Assembly (NCBI GenBank): GCA_964624465.1
Contig: CAZUZD010000077.1
Coordinates: 1 to 21,832, forward strand
Length of the DNA stretch: 21,832 nucleotides
Origin: CAZUZD01 sp964624465
GTDB taxonomy: Bacteria; Planctomycetota; Planctomycetia; Isosphaerales; Isosphaeraceae
Reading direction: 5' to 3'
Shown: positions 15,169-21,832 of the stretch, in pieces
Layout of the letters: each line of letters opens with the position of its first letter
How positions within the stretch are numbered: position 1 is the first letter of the stretch
The notes under the pieces: generated by a model
What the model saw: the letters and a program-made list of their open reading frames with translations, nothing else
Databases searched by the model: none
What the model was told of the DNA's origin: nothing
Made by a program: the position numbers and the translations under genes

Positions 15169-16374
15169 TCAGCCCAGGGCCGACATGGCGTGCACCGCTA
15201 CGGCCGCGTCGCGCTCGGCGTAGATCTCGGTGACATCCGCCGAGGCGTGGCCCAGCACGGCGCGGGCGGCGTCCAGGCCGATCTCGCGCCGCAGGCGGGT
15301 GGCGGCGTTGTGCCGCAGCTGGTGCGGGTGCCAGTGCGGCACCTCGGGCTCGCCGCGCTCGGCCCGGATCTGGTTCGCCTTGCGGATCCCGTACTCGATC
15401 GCGCGGCGGTACGAATCCACCGTGTACGACGCCCCCGGGGGCTTGGCCCGTCGCGGCTTCGCCCGGTTCTGCTGCGAGGGCTGCACCGGGGTCTTCCGCT
15501 GCTGGCGCCGCAGGGCCGAACGCTCGGCCTCGGCCTCGGCCGGAGCGAACAGGAAGGCGGACAGGTCGGCCCGGAGCCAGGGGCGCAGCACCGCCTGAGC
15601 CTGGGGGCCCAGGTACACCCGGCGCTCGTGGCCGTGGTGCTCGGTCTTGTGCGTCGTCGGCCGGTAGCACCAGATGGCCCCGCCGGTCTCCAGGTCGGCC
15701 GTCCGCATGATGCAGACCTCGCCGGGCCGCATGCCGGTGAGCCGCTGGAGCTCGATCATGGCCCAGACCTGCCGCGAGACGTACGGCTGGATGGCGTCAA
15801 CGAACGCCTCGGGCACCGGCTTGACGGGCTCGGACTCGCGGGCGGCCGAGCGGCCCCGCCGCAGCCCGGTGACGGCCTGGAGGCGGTGGTGGGTCGACGG
15901 AGGCACGAGCTCCTCGGCGACGGCCCACTTGAAGGCCCGCTGGATGTGCCGGACCCGCTTGTTGACCTCGCCGCGGCACAGGTCGGCCGCGAGGAACGCC
16001 TCGCGCACCGTTTTGAGGGCCAGCGGGCCGAAGTCCCGGGCGGGCGTGTGGCCGTAGAGCTGGCGCAGGGGCCTCATGGCGAGCCGGATGTTGACCGGCT
16101 CCTTGGTGGGCTGCCCGTTCTTGAGGTAGTACCCATCCGCGAAGCGGAGGTACGCCAGGATCAGCTCGTTGATCGTCAGGTCGCGTCGCTCGACGGCGAC
16201 GGGCAGCTGCCGACCGTTGGCCAGCCACTGGGCGATGAGCCGATCGTACTCGGCCCGACTCTCGGGTGAGCCATATTTCCCGAGGTAGACGTCACGCCCG
16301 TTGAGCGTGACCACCGCCAGCCCTTTGGGCCGGAACAGCCGGTACGCGGGGGTCTTGGGTTGGGATGCAGGCAC
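15169..16374 (-). CDS. Tyrosine recombinase / integrase (1)
   Basis: 401 aa from the GTG at 16372-16374, chosen because GGAGGT lies 6 nt upstream; a TTG at 16378-16380 abuts that site and is less likely. The N-terminal part (1-65) resembles an arm-binding domain, residues about 66-160 a SAM-like core-binding domain, and the rest the catalytic domain. Catalytic residues: R216 (TGMRPGE), K243 (THKTEHH), H351 and R354 (HPHQLRHNAA), H376 (LGHASADVT) and Y385 (EIYAERD). All are present, so it should be active. An insertion rich in Lys/Arg/Gln (about 285-318) separates the strands after K243. It is followed by the DUF1580 gene and preceded by the palindrome CCGGTAC-G-GTACCGG (16391-16405). Which element it mobilises is unclear. 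Confidence 0.93.
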   Translation of the reverse strand: MPASQPKTPAYRLFRPKGLAVVTLNGRDVYLGKYGSPESRAEYDRLIAQWLANGRQLPVAVERRDLTINELILAYLRFADGYYLKNGQPTKEPVNIRLAMRPLRQLYGHTPARDFGPLALKTVREAFLAADLCRGEVNKRVRHIQRAFKWAVAEELVPPSTHHRLQAVTGLRRGRSAARESEPVKPVPEAFVDAIQPYVSRQVWAMIELQRLTGMRPGEVCIMRTADLETGGAIWCYRPTTHKTEHHGHERRVYLGPQAQAVLRPWLRADLSAFLFAPAEAEAERSALRRQQRKTPVQPSQQNRAKPRRAKPPGASYTVDSYRRAIEYGIRKANQIRAERGEPEVPHWHPHQLRHNAATRLRREIGLDAARAVLGHASADVTEIYAERDAAVAVHAMSALG

Positions 16375-16390
16375 GGACAAACCTCCGAAT

Positions 16391-16405
16391 CCGGTACGGT
16401 ACCGG
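16391..16405. promoter_or_regulatory. Palindrome upstream of integrase 1, operator candidate
   Basis: CCGGTAC-G-GTACCGG, perfect 7-bp arms around one base. It sits 17 nt upstream of the integrase 1 start and just past the GGAGGT, right where a repressor could block transcription or translation. Confidence 0.4.
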
Positions 16406-16407
16406 CT

Positions 16408-17787
16408 TCACGAGCGTTTGGAGTGCCGCACTGCCCGGCGGGGCAGGTATCCGAAACCCAGGATTCGGCGAGACTTAGGAGCAGTACACCCGAGTGGATT
16501 CGAACCACTAACCTTCGGTTCCGTAGTCCGGTCAATATGTCTCGATGGGACGCTATGGGACGCTGTTTTCCCCGGGATTTTCACGGTCCGCAGCGTCCCG
16601 GGGCGACCGCCAGAGACACGGGGTGTGGGCAGGGTGTGGGCAAGCGTCGGGCCGTGCGTGCCGGTGACCACGACCGTGGCGGCCGGGGCGATCCCCAGCG
16701 CGGGGACGCCCTCCAGCCCCCGCGACAGGTCGAAGGACTGGACGTGGGTGTAGACCCCGAGCGTCATGGCCGGGTCGGCATGGCGGGCGAGCACCTGTGC
16801 GACCTTCACGCTGACCCCCGATTGGATGAGATGGCTGACGTAGGAGTGCCGCAGGCAGTGAAAATCGAACTCCTCAGCATCTTCGACGCCTGCGGCCGCC
16901 AGATCTTCGCGGATCGTGTCGGCCATCTTGTCGGTCAGGTTCCCGAAGATGCGCCGACGGGGCGGCCGTGAGGCCAGCCAGGGCCGCAGCAGGTCCGCCA
17001 GGTCGGTGCGGATCGGCTGGATCGCCTGCGTGCGGTTCTTGGCATAGGCGGCGCGGCAGCGGACGGTCGGCGGGCTGGCGTCCAGGTCGCAGTCCTCGGG
17101 GGTCAGGTTCCGGATCTCGTTGGCGCGGAACCCGGTGCCGAGGGCGAGCGCGTACAGCACCGAGCGGTCCTCGCCGGAGAGGCTGTGGACGACGGGGCGG
17201 GTCCGTGCCGTGGTGATCAGGGCCGTCGCCTCGTCGATCGTCAGGGCCCGGCGCTCGCGCTTGTTGACGACCTTCGGGGGCGAGAGGTGGACCAGGGCGT
17301 CCTCGCGCTGGCGGCCGTCGCACCACAGCCACTTCGAGAACATCTTGATGGCGCGGACGTGGTGGAACACGCTGCGATCCGAGAGCGTGGCGTTGCCGCA
17401 GCGGCCGGGCATCGACCGGACGACCTTCAAGCCGGCCTGCACGGTCGAGATGCTGAGGTGGCTGATCCGGAAGATGCGAGCCAGCTCGATCAGCCGCAGC
17501 ACCCGGTCGCGGGAGAGGTCGGCGTAACTGGGGCTCGACCCCTTGGCCACCAACGAGGCGTGCCAGGCCGCGACGTGGTCGGTCAGCGGCGTGCGCTCGG
17601 CCTCGGCCCAGATCGATTCCCTCGGGTCGATCGCGCCGGCCTTGATCGCCTGCACCCGGCTTTCCAGTTCGGCGCCGATGCGCCGGGCCATGCCCTGATC
17701 CGGGCCGGCCTTCACTTCAAGCTGCTTGCCGTGCTCGTCGCGGTAGCGGACGTACCACGTCGCCCCACGCTTGCGATAGGATGCCAT
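16408..17787 (-). CDS. Tyrosine recombinase / integrase (2), frame running through the attachment site
   Basis: 459 aa from the ATG at 17785-17787 with GAGGA about 8 nt upstream. Arm-binding-like N-terminus (MASYRKRGATWYVRYRDEHG), core-binding domain about 65-165, catalytic domain with R221 (GTGFRANEI), K250 (AYAKNRT), H310 and R313 (FHCLRHSY), H336 (LARHADPAMT) and Y346 (GVYTHV). All active-site residues are present. The domain ends at about residue 360; the tail is Pro/Thr-rich, and residues about 421-435 (TTEPKVSGSNPLGCT) are simply the translated 3' half of a tRNA gene, so the last 39 residues are encoded by attachment-site and flanking DNA. In the unintegrated form the C-terminus would differ. 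It belongs to the element extending to the right, and a hairpin (17826-17854) separates it from the preceding gene. Confidence 0.92.
   Translation of the reverse strand: MASYRKRGATWYVRYRDEHGKQLEVKAGPDQGMARRIGAELESRVQAIKAGAIDPRESIWAEAERTPLTDHVAAWHASLVAKGSSPSYADLSRDRVLRLIELARIFRISHLSISTVQAGLKVVRSMPGRCGNATLSDRSVFHHVRAIKMFSKWLWCDGRQREDALVHLSPPKVVNKRERRALTIDEATALITTARTRPVVHSLSGEDRSVLYALALGTGFRANEIRNLTPEDCDLDASPPTVRCRAAYAKNRTQAIQPIRTDLADLLRPWLASRPPRRRIFGNLTDKMADTIREDLAAAGVEDAEEFDFHCLRHSYVSHLIQSGVSVKVAQVLARHADPAMTLGVYTHVQSFDLSRGLEGVPALGIAPAATVVVTGTHGPTLAHTLPTPRVSGGRPGTLRTVKIPGKTASHSVPSRHIDRTTEPKVSGSNPLGCTAPKSRRILGFGYLPRRAVRHSKRS
16485..16526 (-). other. Attachment site: 3' half of a tRNA-Arg(ACG)-like gene
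   Basis: Read on the minus strand: anticodon loop CTACGGA (anticodon ACG, 16520-16526), 3' anticodon stem ACCGA, variable loop AGGTT, T-arm AGTGG-TTCGAAT-CCACT (16493-16509), 3' acceptor strand CGGGTGT and discriminator A (16485). The 5' half is absent: the bases before the loop (CCGGA) pair only in three of five positions with the 3' stem, and no ACACCCG acceptor lies upstream. A bare 3' half beside an integrase is what integration at a tRNA anticodon loop leaves at the junction away from the intact tRNA. The element would extend to higher coordinates and the intact tRNA would lie beyond the window. Confidence 0.8.
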
Positions 17788-17825
17788 CGGTCTGTCCTCT
17801 GCTTGTACCAGGGGGCGGACAAGGG

Positions 17826-17854
17826 TGGGCGGGGTGTTACCAGCACCCCGCCCA
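17826..17854 (-). terminator. 11-bp hairpin between 138-aa gene and integrase 2
   Basis: TGGGCGGGGTG-TTACCAG-CACCCCGCCCA, a perfect stem downstream of the 138-aa gene (stop at 17915) and 38 nt before the integrase start. No T-run. It could end the upstream operon so that the integrase is expressed separately. Confidence 0.55.
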
Positions 17855-17914
17855 TCCGAGCCCCGAATATGCCACTCACTTCCGCGCGTGTCGATAGGTC
17901 AACCGGGGTGACGG

Positions 17915-18331
17915 TCAGCAGTCGCCGCCGCTCGCGCGATACCGGGCGGCCATCTCGGCGCGGAACGCGGGGTCGCGGTCCAGGTCCGGCGGGACGAGGA
18001 TCGCCGGGCAGATCTCGCCGGGCCGGTGATCGGGGACATGCCCGTACAGCGAGTCCAGCTCGGCCACGTCGCGGGCGTTGCGCACCGAGCGCAGGGCCAC
18101 GACCGCCGACTGGCCGTCCTCGCTGATCGTGAACGAGTAGACCTTGCCGTTGTGCTCGTACCCTTCGTCCACGCTGCGCGAGTGCAGGTTGACCATCACG
18201 TTGATCAGGTCGCCCGCCGCTTCCCGCAGGGCCGGCGGCACGCTGCTCATCATGCACGTCGATGTCTGGCCAGCAGCCGCCAGGGCCGTCTCGTACTGGT
18301 CAATCGCTTCGATCAGGTTCATGCGGATCAT
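17915..18331 (-). CDS. Uncharacterised 138-aa protein of the integrative element
   Basis: Family not recognised. The start is the ATG at 18329-18331 (MIRMNLIEAIDQYETALAAA) with GAGGA about 9 nt upstream; an internal ATG follows three codons later. The N-terminal half looks alpha-helical (about 4-55), the middle beta-rich (HNGKVYSFTISEDGQSAVVAL, about 65-90), ending in a helical Arg-rich segment (PAFRAEMAARYRASGGDC). No signal peptide or membrane segment. The composition is that of a genuine soluble protein, and the gene is co-directional with the primase-helicase and the integrase. It is likely an accessory protein of the mobile element; no function can be assigned. Confidence 0.7.
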   Translation of the reverse strand: MIRMNLIEAIDQYETALAAAGQTSTCMMSSVPPALREAAGDLINVMVNLHSRSVDEGYEHNGKVYSFTISEDGQSAVVALRSVRNARDVAELDSLYGHVPDHRPGEICPAILVPPDLDRDPAFRAEMAARYRASGGDC

Positions 18332-18429
18332 GGTCGGGTCCTCGGTCGTGTCGCGGGTCAGGATGGACGTTCCCCGGCCGCGCCGCGACGATCGCGGGCG
18401 GGGACGTGGTTCGTGCAGCGGGGACGCTG

Positions 18430-18503
18430 TACGCGATTGACGCCTGAAACGCGGGAAGGGATCAGGCGGCCGAGGGTCCGGCGTTTCTCGCGTCAATCGC
18501 GTA
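18430..18503. repeat. 14-bp perfect inverted repeat spanning the primase-helicase stop codon
   Basis: TACGCGATTGACGC (18430-18443) and its reverse complement (18490-18503), with a second matched pair AAACGC/GCGTTT (18447-18452 and 18481-18486) inside, separated by mismatched CTG and CTC. The 28-nt loop contains the stop of the 742-aa gene (18462-18464). The transcript would fold into a long hairpin covering the last codons, which encode YAIDARNAG. A terminator or an mRNA-stability element is possible. Confidence 0.75.
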
Positions 18504-20690
18504 GGCGTGCCACCGCTCCGCAGACCGGCCGGCCGTCTCGACGGTGTCGTGCCAGGCGAGGCCGTAGCGTTGCAGCAGGGCCAGGGCGCGGGCCACGTCC
18601 TCGGCCGACTTGTTCCGCGCGAAGACCGTGTCGCGGATCTTGCTGCGGGTCAGCCCCTCGGGCTGCTCGCGCAGCGCCGCCAGGATCGCGTCGGCGTCCC
18701 GATCCCCCAGCGACCCGCCGAACAGGAACCGGGTGCTGCGGTCGCAGTACCGCCACAGGGCCAGGGCCGCCCGGACGTGCGTGTCGGTGATCTCGCCCAC
18801 GCCGTCCAGGGCCGCGTAGATCAGGGCCAGCCGCAGGACGTGCGCCTCGGCGCGGCTGGTGATCGCGCCCCAGAGGCCGGGCCGGTCGTCGGTCAGCGTC
18901 GTGTAGCTCGATTCCCAGAGCCGGCGGGCGGCCTCGGTCCAGCCCATGTCCCCGATCTGGCGGGCCGCCTGCGCCGCCCCGGCCAGCCGCCGGCCGATCC
19001 TGGCCAGCTCCAGCGCCGGAACGTCGCCACCGAACGGCAGCCGCTTGGAGCGGCGCACGGCCACCCAGAGCACCCGGTTGCCGAGGCCGTTGAAGATCTC
19101 GACGTTCGACAGGTAGCGGGACAGCTCCTCGATCGTGACGTGCCCGATCACACTGACGTGCGGACGGGTCGCCCGGATCGGGTTGTTCTTCGTCAAGGTC
19201 CGCAGGGTGTCGGTGTCCCAGGCGAGCCGCAAGATACCGGAGAGGCTGTTGCCCTCCCGGGCCAGCATCCGCAGGACGTTGCCGAACTCGCCCTCCACCA
19301 CCAGCAGCCGCTTGTCGATCACGCCACCATCATCCTCATCGTCCCCGGGGTCGCGGATCTCGTTGATCAGCCCCTCGCCCGAGGACAGGCCGTTGATCAC
19401 CTTCGTGTCGGCCCAGTCGGCGTCAACGTGGTTCAGGACCGCCCGGACCCGGCGCCAGGACGTGCCCTTGCGGGCGCGGCTGGTGTCGCCCACGCAGACG
19501 CCGAACTCGACGGGCGGGTGCCGGTGCCCGTCGGCCAGAACCGTCAACCCGGGCCCGACGGCGGAGCCGAACCCGATCAGGAGTTGCAGCAGCAGCCCGG
19601 CGGGGTCGGCCTCGCTGTGCGGCTCGATCAGCCGGATCGCCTCGCCGGCCAGGCCGTGGAACGCCTCGGGCTCGGGCGGGGCCGGCCACTCGGGCAGCGG
19701 GGCGTCGGGGAGCGGCTCGGCGGATTTCGGGCTGGCGGCCGGCCGGGGCACTTCGACGGCGGCCTCGTCCAGATCGACCCGGGGGGCCGCCAGGATCAGG
19801 GTCCGCAGGCTGGACCGGACGCGCTCGATCGCGTGGTTCTCGACCCGATCGCCGACGACGCGGGGCAGCCAGTCGGCCACGTCCTCGCCGTCGCCCAGGT
19901 CGGGCAGCCGCACGACCTTGACGACGGGCCGAGGGTCGAGCCGGGCCAGCTCCCCCAGGACCGTGCGGCAGTACCCCTCGCCGGGCGCATCGGCGTCGGG
20001 CAGGATCACGACCCGGCGGCCGGCCAGCGGGGTCCAGTCGCTCTTGCCGGCGGCCTGCGCCCCGTGGCTCGACGTGGTGGCGACGTACCCGAACGGGATC
20101 AAGGCGTCGGCGCACTTCTCGCCCTCGCAGACCAGCACCGCCTCGTCGGGCTCGGCCGCGAGCCGGTCCAGGCCGTAGAGCGGCAGCCGGCCGGGGGGAT
20201 CACCGAGTTGCCAGCCGTCGGCCACCCGGCGCAGCGGGCGGAACGTCTTGCCGTCGGTGGTGTCGAACCGGCCCACGGCCATGACGACGGTGCCGGCGGG
20301 GTCGCGGTACGTCCAGGACGTGGTCCTCGTCGGCTTGAGATGGAACGCCACCGCCCCCAGGGCCGCCTCCAGCGTCGCGTAGACCTTCGGGGCCTTGCGG
20401 CCGGCGTCCGGGGCCTGGCGACGGTCCTGCGACCCCTCGGGCCACAGGTCGCCCAGCGTCAGCCCCAGCACCTCCACGATCGCGCCGGCCGTGCAGGTCG
20501 TGGTGCCCGACTCGTCGACGTGGTGACAATGCAGAACCACCGCGCCCGTGCTGCCCACGCCGACCGACAAGTTGCGACGATCCCCGTTGTGAACGGGACA
20601 GCGGGCCTCGTAAGTGGCGTGGCCGGTCGGCCGGGGGTCGAACCCCCGGGCCTGCAACCGGCTCACGATCACGTCCAGGGGGTCAGCCAT
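18462..20690 (-). CDS. Primase-helicase: CHC2-like zinc finger, Toprim and DUF3987-like domain
   Basis: 742 aa from the ATG at 20688-20690, with AAGGGG about 8 nt upstream and an 8-nt overlap with the preceding gene. Order: zinc-binding motif with C31, H34 (CPVHNGD), C55 (LHCHH) and C66; Toprim domain about 183-260 with E189 (LVCEGEKCADAL) and DAD at 232-234 (VVILPDADAPGEG); an Ala/Pro linker (about 305-345); then a DUF3987-like region about 350-700 with a modified phosphate-binding loop (GDTSRARKGTS) and LLVVEGEFGNVL. A small winged helix closes it (LTRSKIRDTVFARNKSAEDVARAL). Such proteins prime and unwind DNA for autonomous replication of integrated elements or phage satellites. All main motifs seem intact. 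The stop codon lies inside a long inverted repeat. Confidence 0.85.
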   Translation of the reverse strand: MADPLDVIVSRLQARGFDPRPTGHATYEARCPVHNGDRRNLSVGVGSTGAVVLHCHHVDESGTTTCTAGAIVEVLGLTLGDLWPEGSQDRRQAPDAGRKAPKVYATLEAALGAVAFHLKPTRTTSWTYRDPAGTVVMAVGRFDTTDGKTFRPLRRVADGWQLGDPPGRLPLYGLDRLAAEPDEAVLVCEGEKCADALIPFGYVATTSSHGAQAAGKSDWTPLAGRRVVILPDADAPGEGYCRTVLGELARLDPRPVVKVVRLPDLGDGEDVADWLPRVVGDRVENHAIERVRSSLRTLILAAPRVDLDEAAVEVPRPAASPKSAEPLPDAPLPEWPAPPEPEAFHGLAGEAIRLIEPHSEADPAGLLLQLLIGFGSAVGPGLTVLADGHRHPPVEFGVCVGDTSRARKGTSWRRVRAVLNHVDADWADTKVINGLSSGEGLINEIRDPGDDEDDGGVIDKRLLVVEGEFGNVLRMLAREGNSLSGILRLAWDTDTLRTLTKNNPIRATRPHVSVIGHVTIEELSRYLSNVEIFNGLGNRVLWVAVRRSKRLPFGGDVPALELARIGRRLAGAAQAARQIGDMGWTEAARRLWESSYTTLTDDRPGLWGAITSRAEAHVLRLALIYAALDGVGEITDTHVRAALALWRYCDRSTRFLFGGSLGDRDADAILAALREQPEGLTRSKIRDTVFARNKSAEDVARALALLQRYGLAWHDTVETAGRSAERWHAYAIDARNAGPSAA

Positions 20691-21075
20691 GCTGGGCCCC
20701 CTTCCCCGTGCGGCTGGCGACGTAGGCGATCACGACGGCCACCAGCACCAGCGCCAGGACGCGCACGTCGAACGCGGCGAACACGATCAGCGGGGCAGAC
20801 GTGCTGCGGCCGGGCAGCCGGGGGCGGGTCCGCATCCAGCCGGCCACCGTGGCGGGCGACCAGCGCGGGCTCCGGCCCACCACCAGATCGGGACGGGGCA
20901 GCAGCCCCAGGGCGGCGGCGCGGTCGAGCGACCGCAGCGAGATTTGCATGAACGCGGCGAGGCTCTGCCTCGTGTAGCACGGGGCCGCGCCCTCGGGCAG
21001 GTCGGCCGGGTCGGTGATCGGCGGGGACAGACGATGACCGTCCCCGCTGTGGTCGAGCGGGCTGAATCGGATCAT
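20683..21075 (-). CDS. Helix-turn-helix protein with C-terminal membrane segment
   Basis: 130 aa from the ATG at 21073-21075 with GAGG 8 nt upstream. Residues about 32-85 form a MerR/AlpA-type HTH: YTRQSLAAFMQISLRSLDRA, then RSPRWSPATVAGWMRTRPRLPG, as in excisionase or DNA-targeting proteins where the aromatic/Arg wing follows the helix pair. Residues about 94-121 (PLIVFAAFDVRVLALVLVAVVIAY) are hydrophobic enough for one transmembrane helix, followed by a basic tail. A small HTH protein anchored in the membrane is unusual; a fusion or frame drift into a lost membrane gene is an alternative. The gene begins 10 nt after the upstream gene and overlaps the primase-helicase by 8 nt, so it is in the element operon. 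Confidence 0.72.
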   Translation of the reverse strand: MIRFSPLDHSGDGHRLSPPITDPADLPEGAAPCYTRQSLAAFMQISLRSLDRAAALGLLPRPDLVVGRSPRWSPATVAGWMRTRPRLPGRSTSAPLIVFAAFDVRVLALVLVAVVIAYVASRTGKGAQHG

Positions 21076-21085
21076 GGTGTCTGCC

Positions 21086-21622
21086 TCAGTTGGTGGACGG
21101 CTCGGTGCGCGACGGCGTGGCCGGGCGATCAGGGCTCACGTCGCCCTCGTCGGTGTTGCTCAGGTCCGGGCCAGCCGCCGGCGGCACGACCGCCCAGACC
21201 GTCAAGCCGTGGGCGTGCAGCCCCGACCGACGGGACCGGGCCAGATCGACGGGACTGATCAGCCCCGCACTGCGGGCCCGCCGCATCACGTTGCCGAGCC
21301 GGCGGCGATCGATGCCCTCGGGCACCTCGCCCATCCTGGCGGCCACGTCGTCCATCGTGAGGAACTCGTGACCCTCACGGACGAGGGCGACGACGACCGC
21401 GTAGGCCGCGCGGTCGAACTCGGCGGCCGACATCCGGGCACCGTCGACCTTGTCATCAGAGACATCGTCCTGGCGGCGGACATCCCAGCCCATCTCAAGC
21501 AGGGCGCGGCCGCAGCGGGCCATCGCCCGGCGGTTGCCGCTCTCGTGGGCCATCATCAACACCCCGAACAGGGCGACCGCGCGGCGAAACTGCTCTTTCT
21601 CGGACTGACTCGAACTGCTCAT
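21086..21622 (-). CDS. Winged-helix-like 178-aa protein of the integrative element
   Basis: The start is the ATG at 21620-21622 (MSSSSQSEKEQF) with GGAGAG 5 nt upstream, a strong site that decides against the longer frame. The N-terminal half is helical (FRRAVALFGVLMMAHESGNRRAMARCGRALLEMGW would be two helices, about 12-46). Residues about 70-143 look like a winged helix (AYAVVVALVREG, LTMDDVAARMGEV, RRRLGNVMRRARSAGLI, then a strand with LTVWAVV). The C-terminal 30 residues are disordered. This would suit a small DNA-binding regulator or replication-licensing factor. First gene of the operon leading into the HTH-membrane and primase-helicase genes, so it is placed to be an early regulator. 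No named family recognised. Confidence 0.72.
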   Translation of the reverse strand: MSSSSQSEKEQFRRAVALFGVLMMAHESGNRRAMARCGRALLEMGWDVRRQDDVSDDKVDGARMSAAEFDRAAYAVVVALVREGHEFLTMDDVAARMGEVPEGIDRRRLGNVMRRARSAGLISPVDLARSRRSGLHAHGLTVWAVVPPAAGPDLSNTDEGDVSPDRPATPSRTEPSTN

Positions 21623-21832
21623 CGTGTCTCTCCCATGTCGATCCCCGCGACCATCGCGGACGATCTGCAATTGAGGAGAACGCGAAAAGCAGCTCGCCGG
21701 CATTCGCCGTAAACTCTGATTCCATCAGGAGAAGAAAAATACGAGGAGGAGGCGAAAGATTTCACTTCCATTTCATTTTTCGAGACTTCTCGCTGAACCC
21801 GACTGTCTGTTGGGCTGTGTCACGCGGCCTCG
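21623..21832 (-). promoter_or_regulatory. AT-richer leader of the integrative-element operon
   Basis: Base composition drops sharply here compared with the rest of the window, especially at 21700-21790, with purine-rich tracts on the plus strand. A perfect hairpin CCGCGA-CCA-TCGCGG (21645-21659) lies about 23 nt upstream of the start codon and CGAGA-AG-TCTCG-like pairing occurs near 21780-21795. No gene seen. A promoter is likely; I cannot place -35 and -10 boxes with confidence. Confidence 0.45.

Noticed and set aside
18507..20951. 814-codon plus-strand frame opposite the primase-helicase
   Set aside because: Antisense shadow rich in Gly, Arg, Pro and Gln with no domains, while the minus-strand frame has zinc, Toprim and helicase motifs.
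21495..21725. 76-codon minus-strand frame starting MESEFTANAGELLFAF
   Set aside because: No Shine-Dalgarno and it runs out of frame into the well-supported 178-aa gene, whose own start has GGAGAG at ideal spacing.
1..21832. CRISPR arrays or tandem repeat arrays
   Set aside because: No regularly spaced repeats were seen; the repeated elements present are isolated palindromes and hairpins.

Overview
This is a very GC-rich accessory stretch of a bacterial genome, most likely a planctomycete of the Isosphaeraceae type. The pointers are a DUF1559 prepilin-like protein with the GFTLIELLVVIAIIG leader, two DUF1580 helix-turn-helix proteins, small lipoproteins, weak or missing Shine-Dalgarno sites on some genes, and a pile-up of tyrosine recombinases and primase/helicase genes. 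Identifications come from reading motifs; no database search was run.

Left end (1-3460): a minus-strand operon with touching genes, read right to left: the 3' end of a type I restriction specificity gene (hsdS), a 316-aa unknown protein, a PIN-domain (VapC-like) nuclease and the first 20 codons of hsdM, which runs off the window. The hsdS gene is cut after about 127 C-terminal codons by an IS110-family element (about 1831-3460). Its transposase has an in-frame TAG followed by about 86 more codons that still look coding. The 300-nt leader is highly structured and ends in a T-run hairpin, as expected for a bridge-RNA region.

Middle left (3461-10886): a possible tiny lipoprotein, a DUF1580 gene broken by a one-base slip, then a plasmid-like minus-strand module: Toprim primase, AAA_25/RepA-type ATPase and a ParB-like protein. 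A 24-bp palindrome (AATTTGGAA-N6-TTCCAAATT) occurs once on each side of this module. A hairpin with perfect 17-bp arms separates helicase from ParB. About 2 kb (8906-10886) holds no convincing gene.

Middle right (10887-14537, plus strand): ordinary-looking genes: an OmpR-family response regulator and its histidine kinase, the DUF1559 pseudopilin and an overlapping lipoprotein gene, ending at a hairpin that also faces the next, convergent gene.

Right part (14645-21832, minus strand): a DUF1580 protein (candidate excisionase) downstream of a tyrosine integrase, directly followed at 16485-16526 by the 3' half of a tRNA-Arg(ACG)-like gene, which I read as an attachment-site junction. To its right lies a compact integrative element: integrase (whose frame runs through the tRNA fragment), a 138-aa unknown, a CHC2/Toprim/DUF3987-like primase-helicase, an HTH protein with a C-terminal membrane segment, and a winged-helix-like protein, preceded by an AT-richer leader. 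The window therefore looks like a recombination hot spot with a disrupted defence operon, a plasmid-like replication module and at least one tRNA-targeted element.
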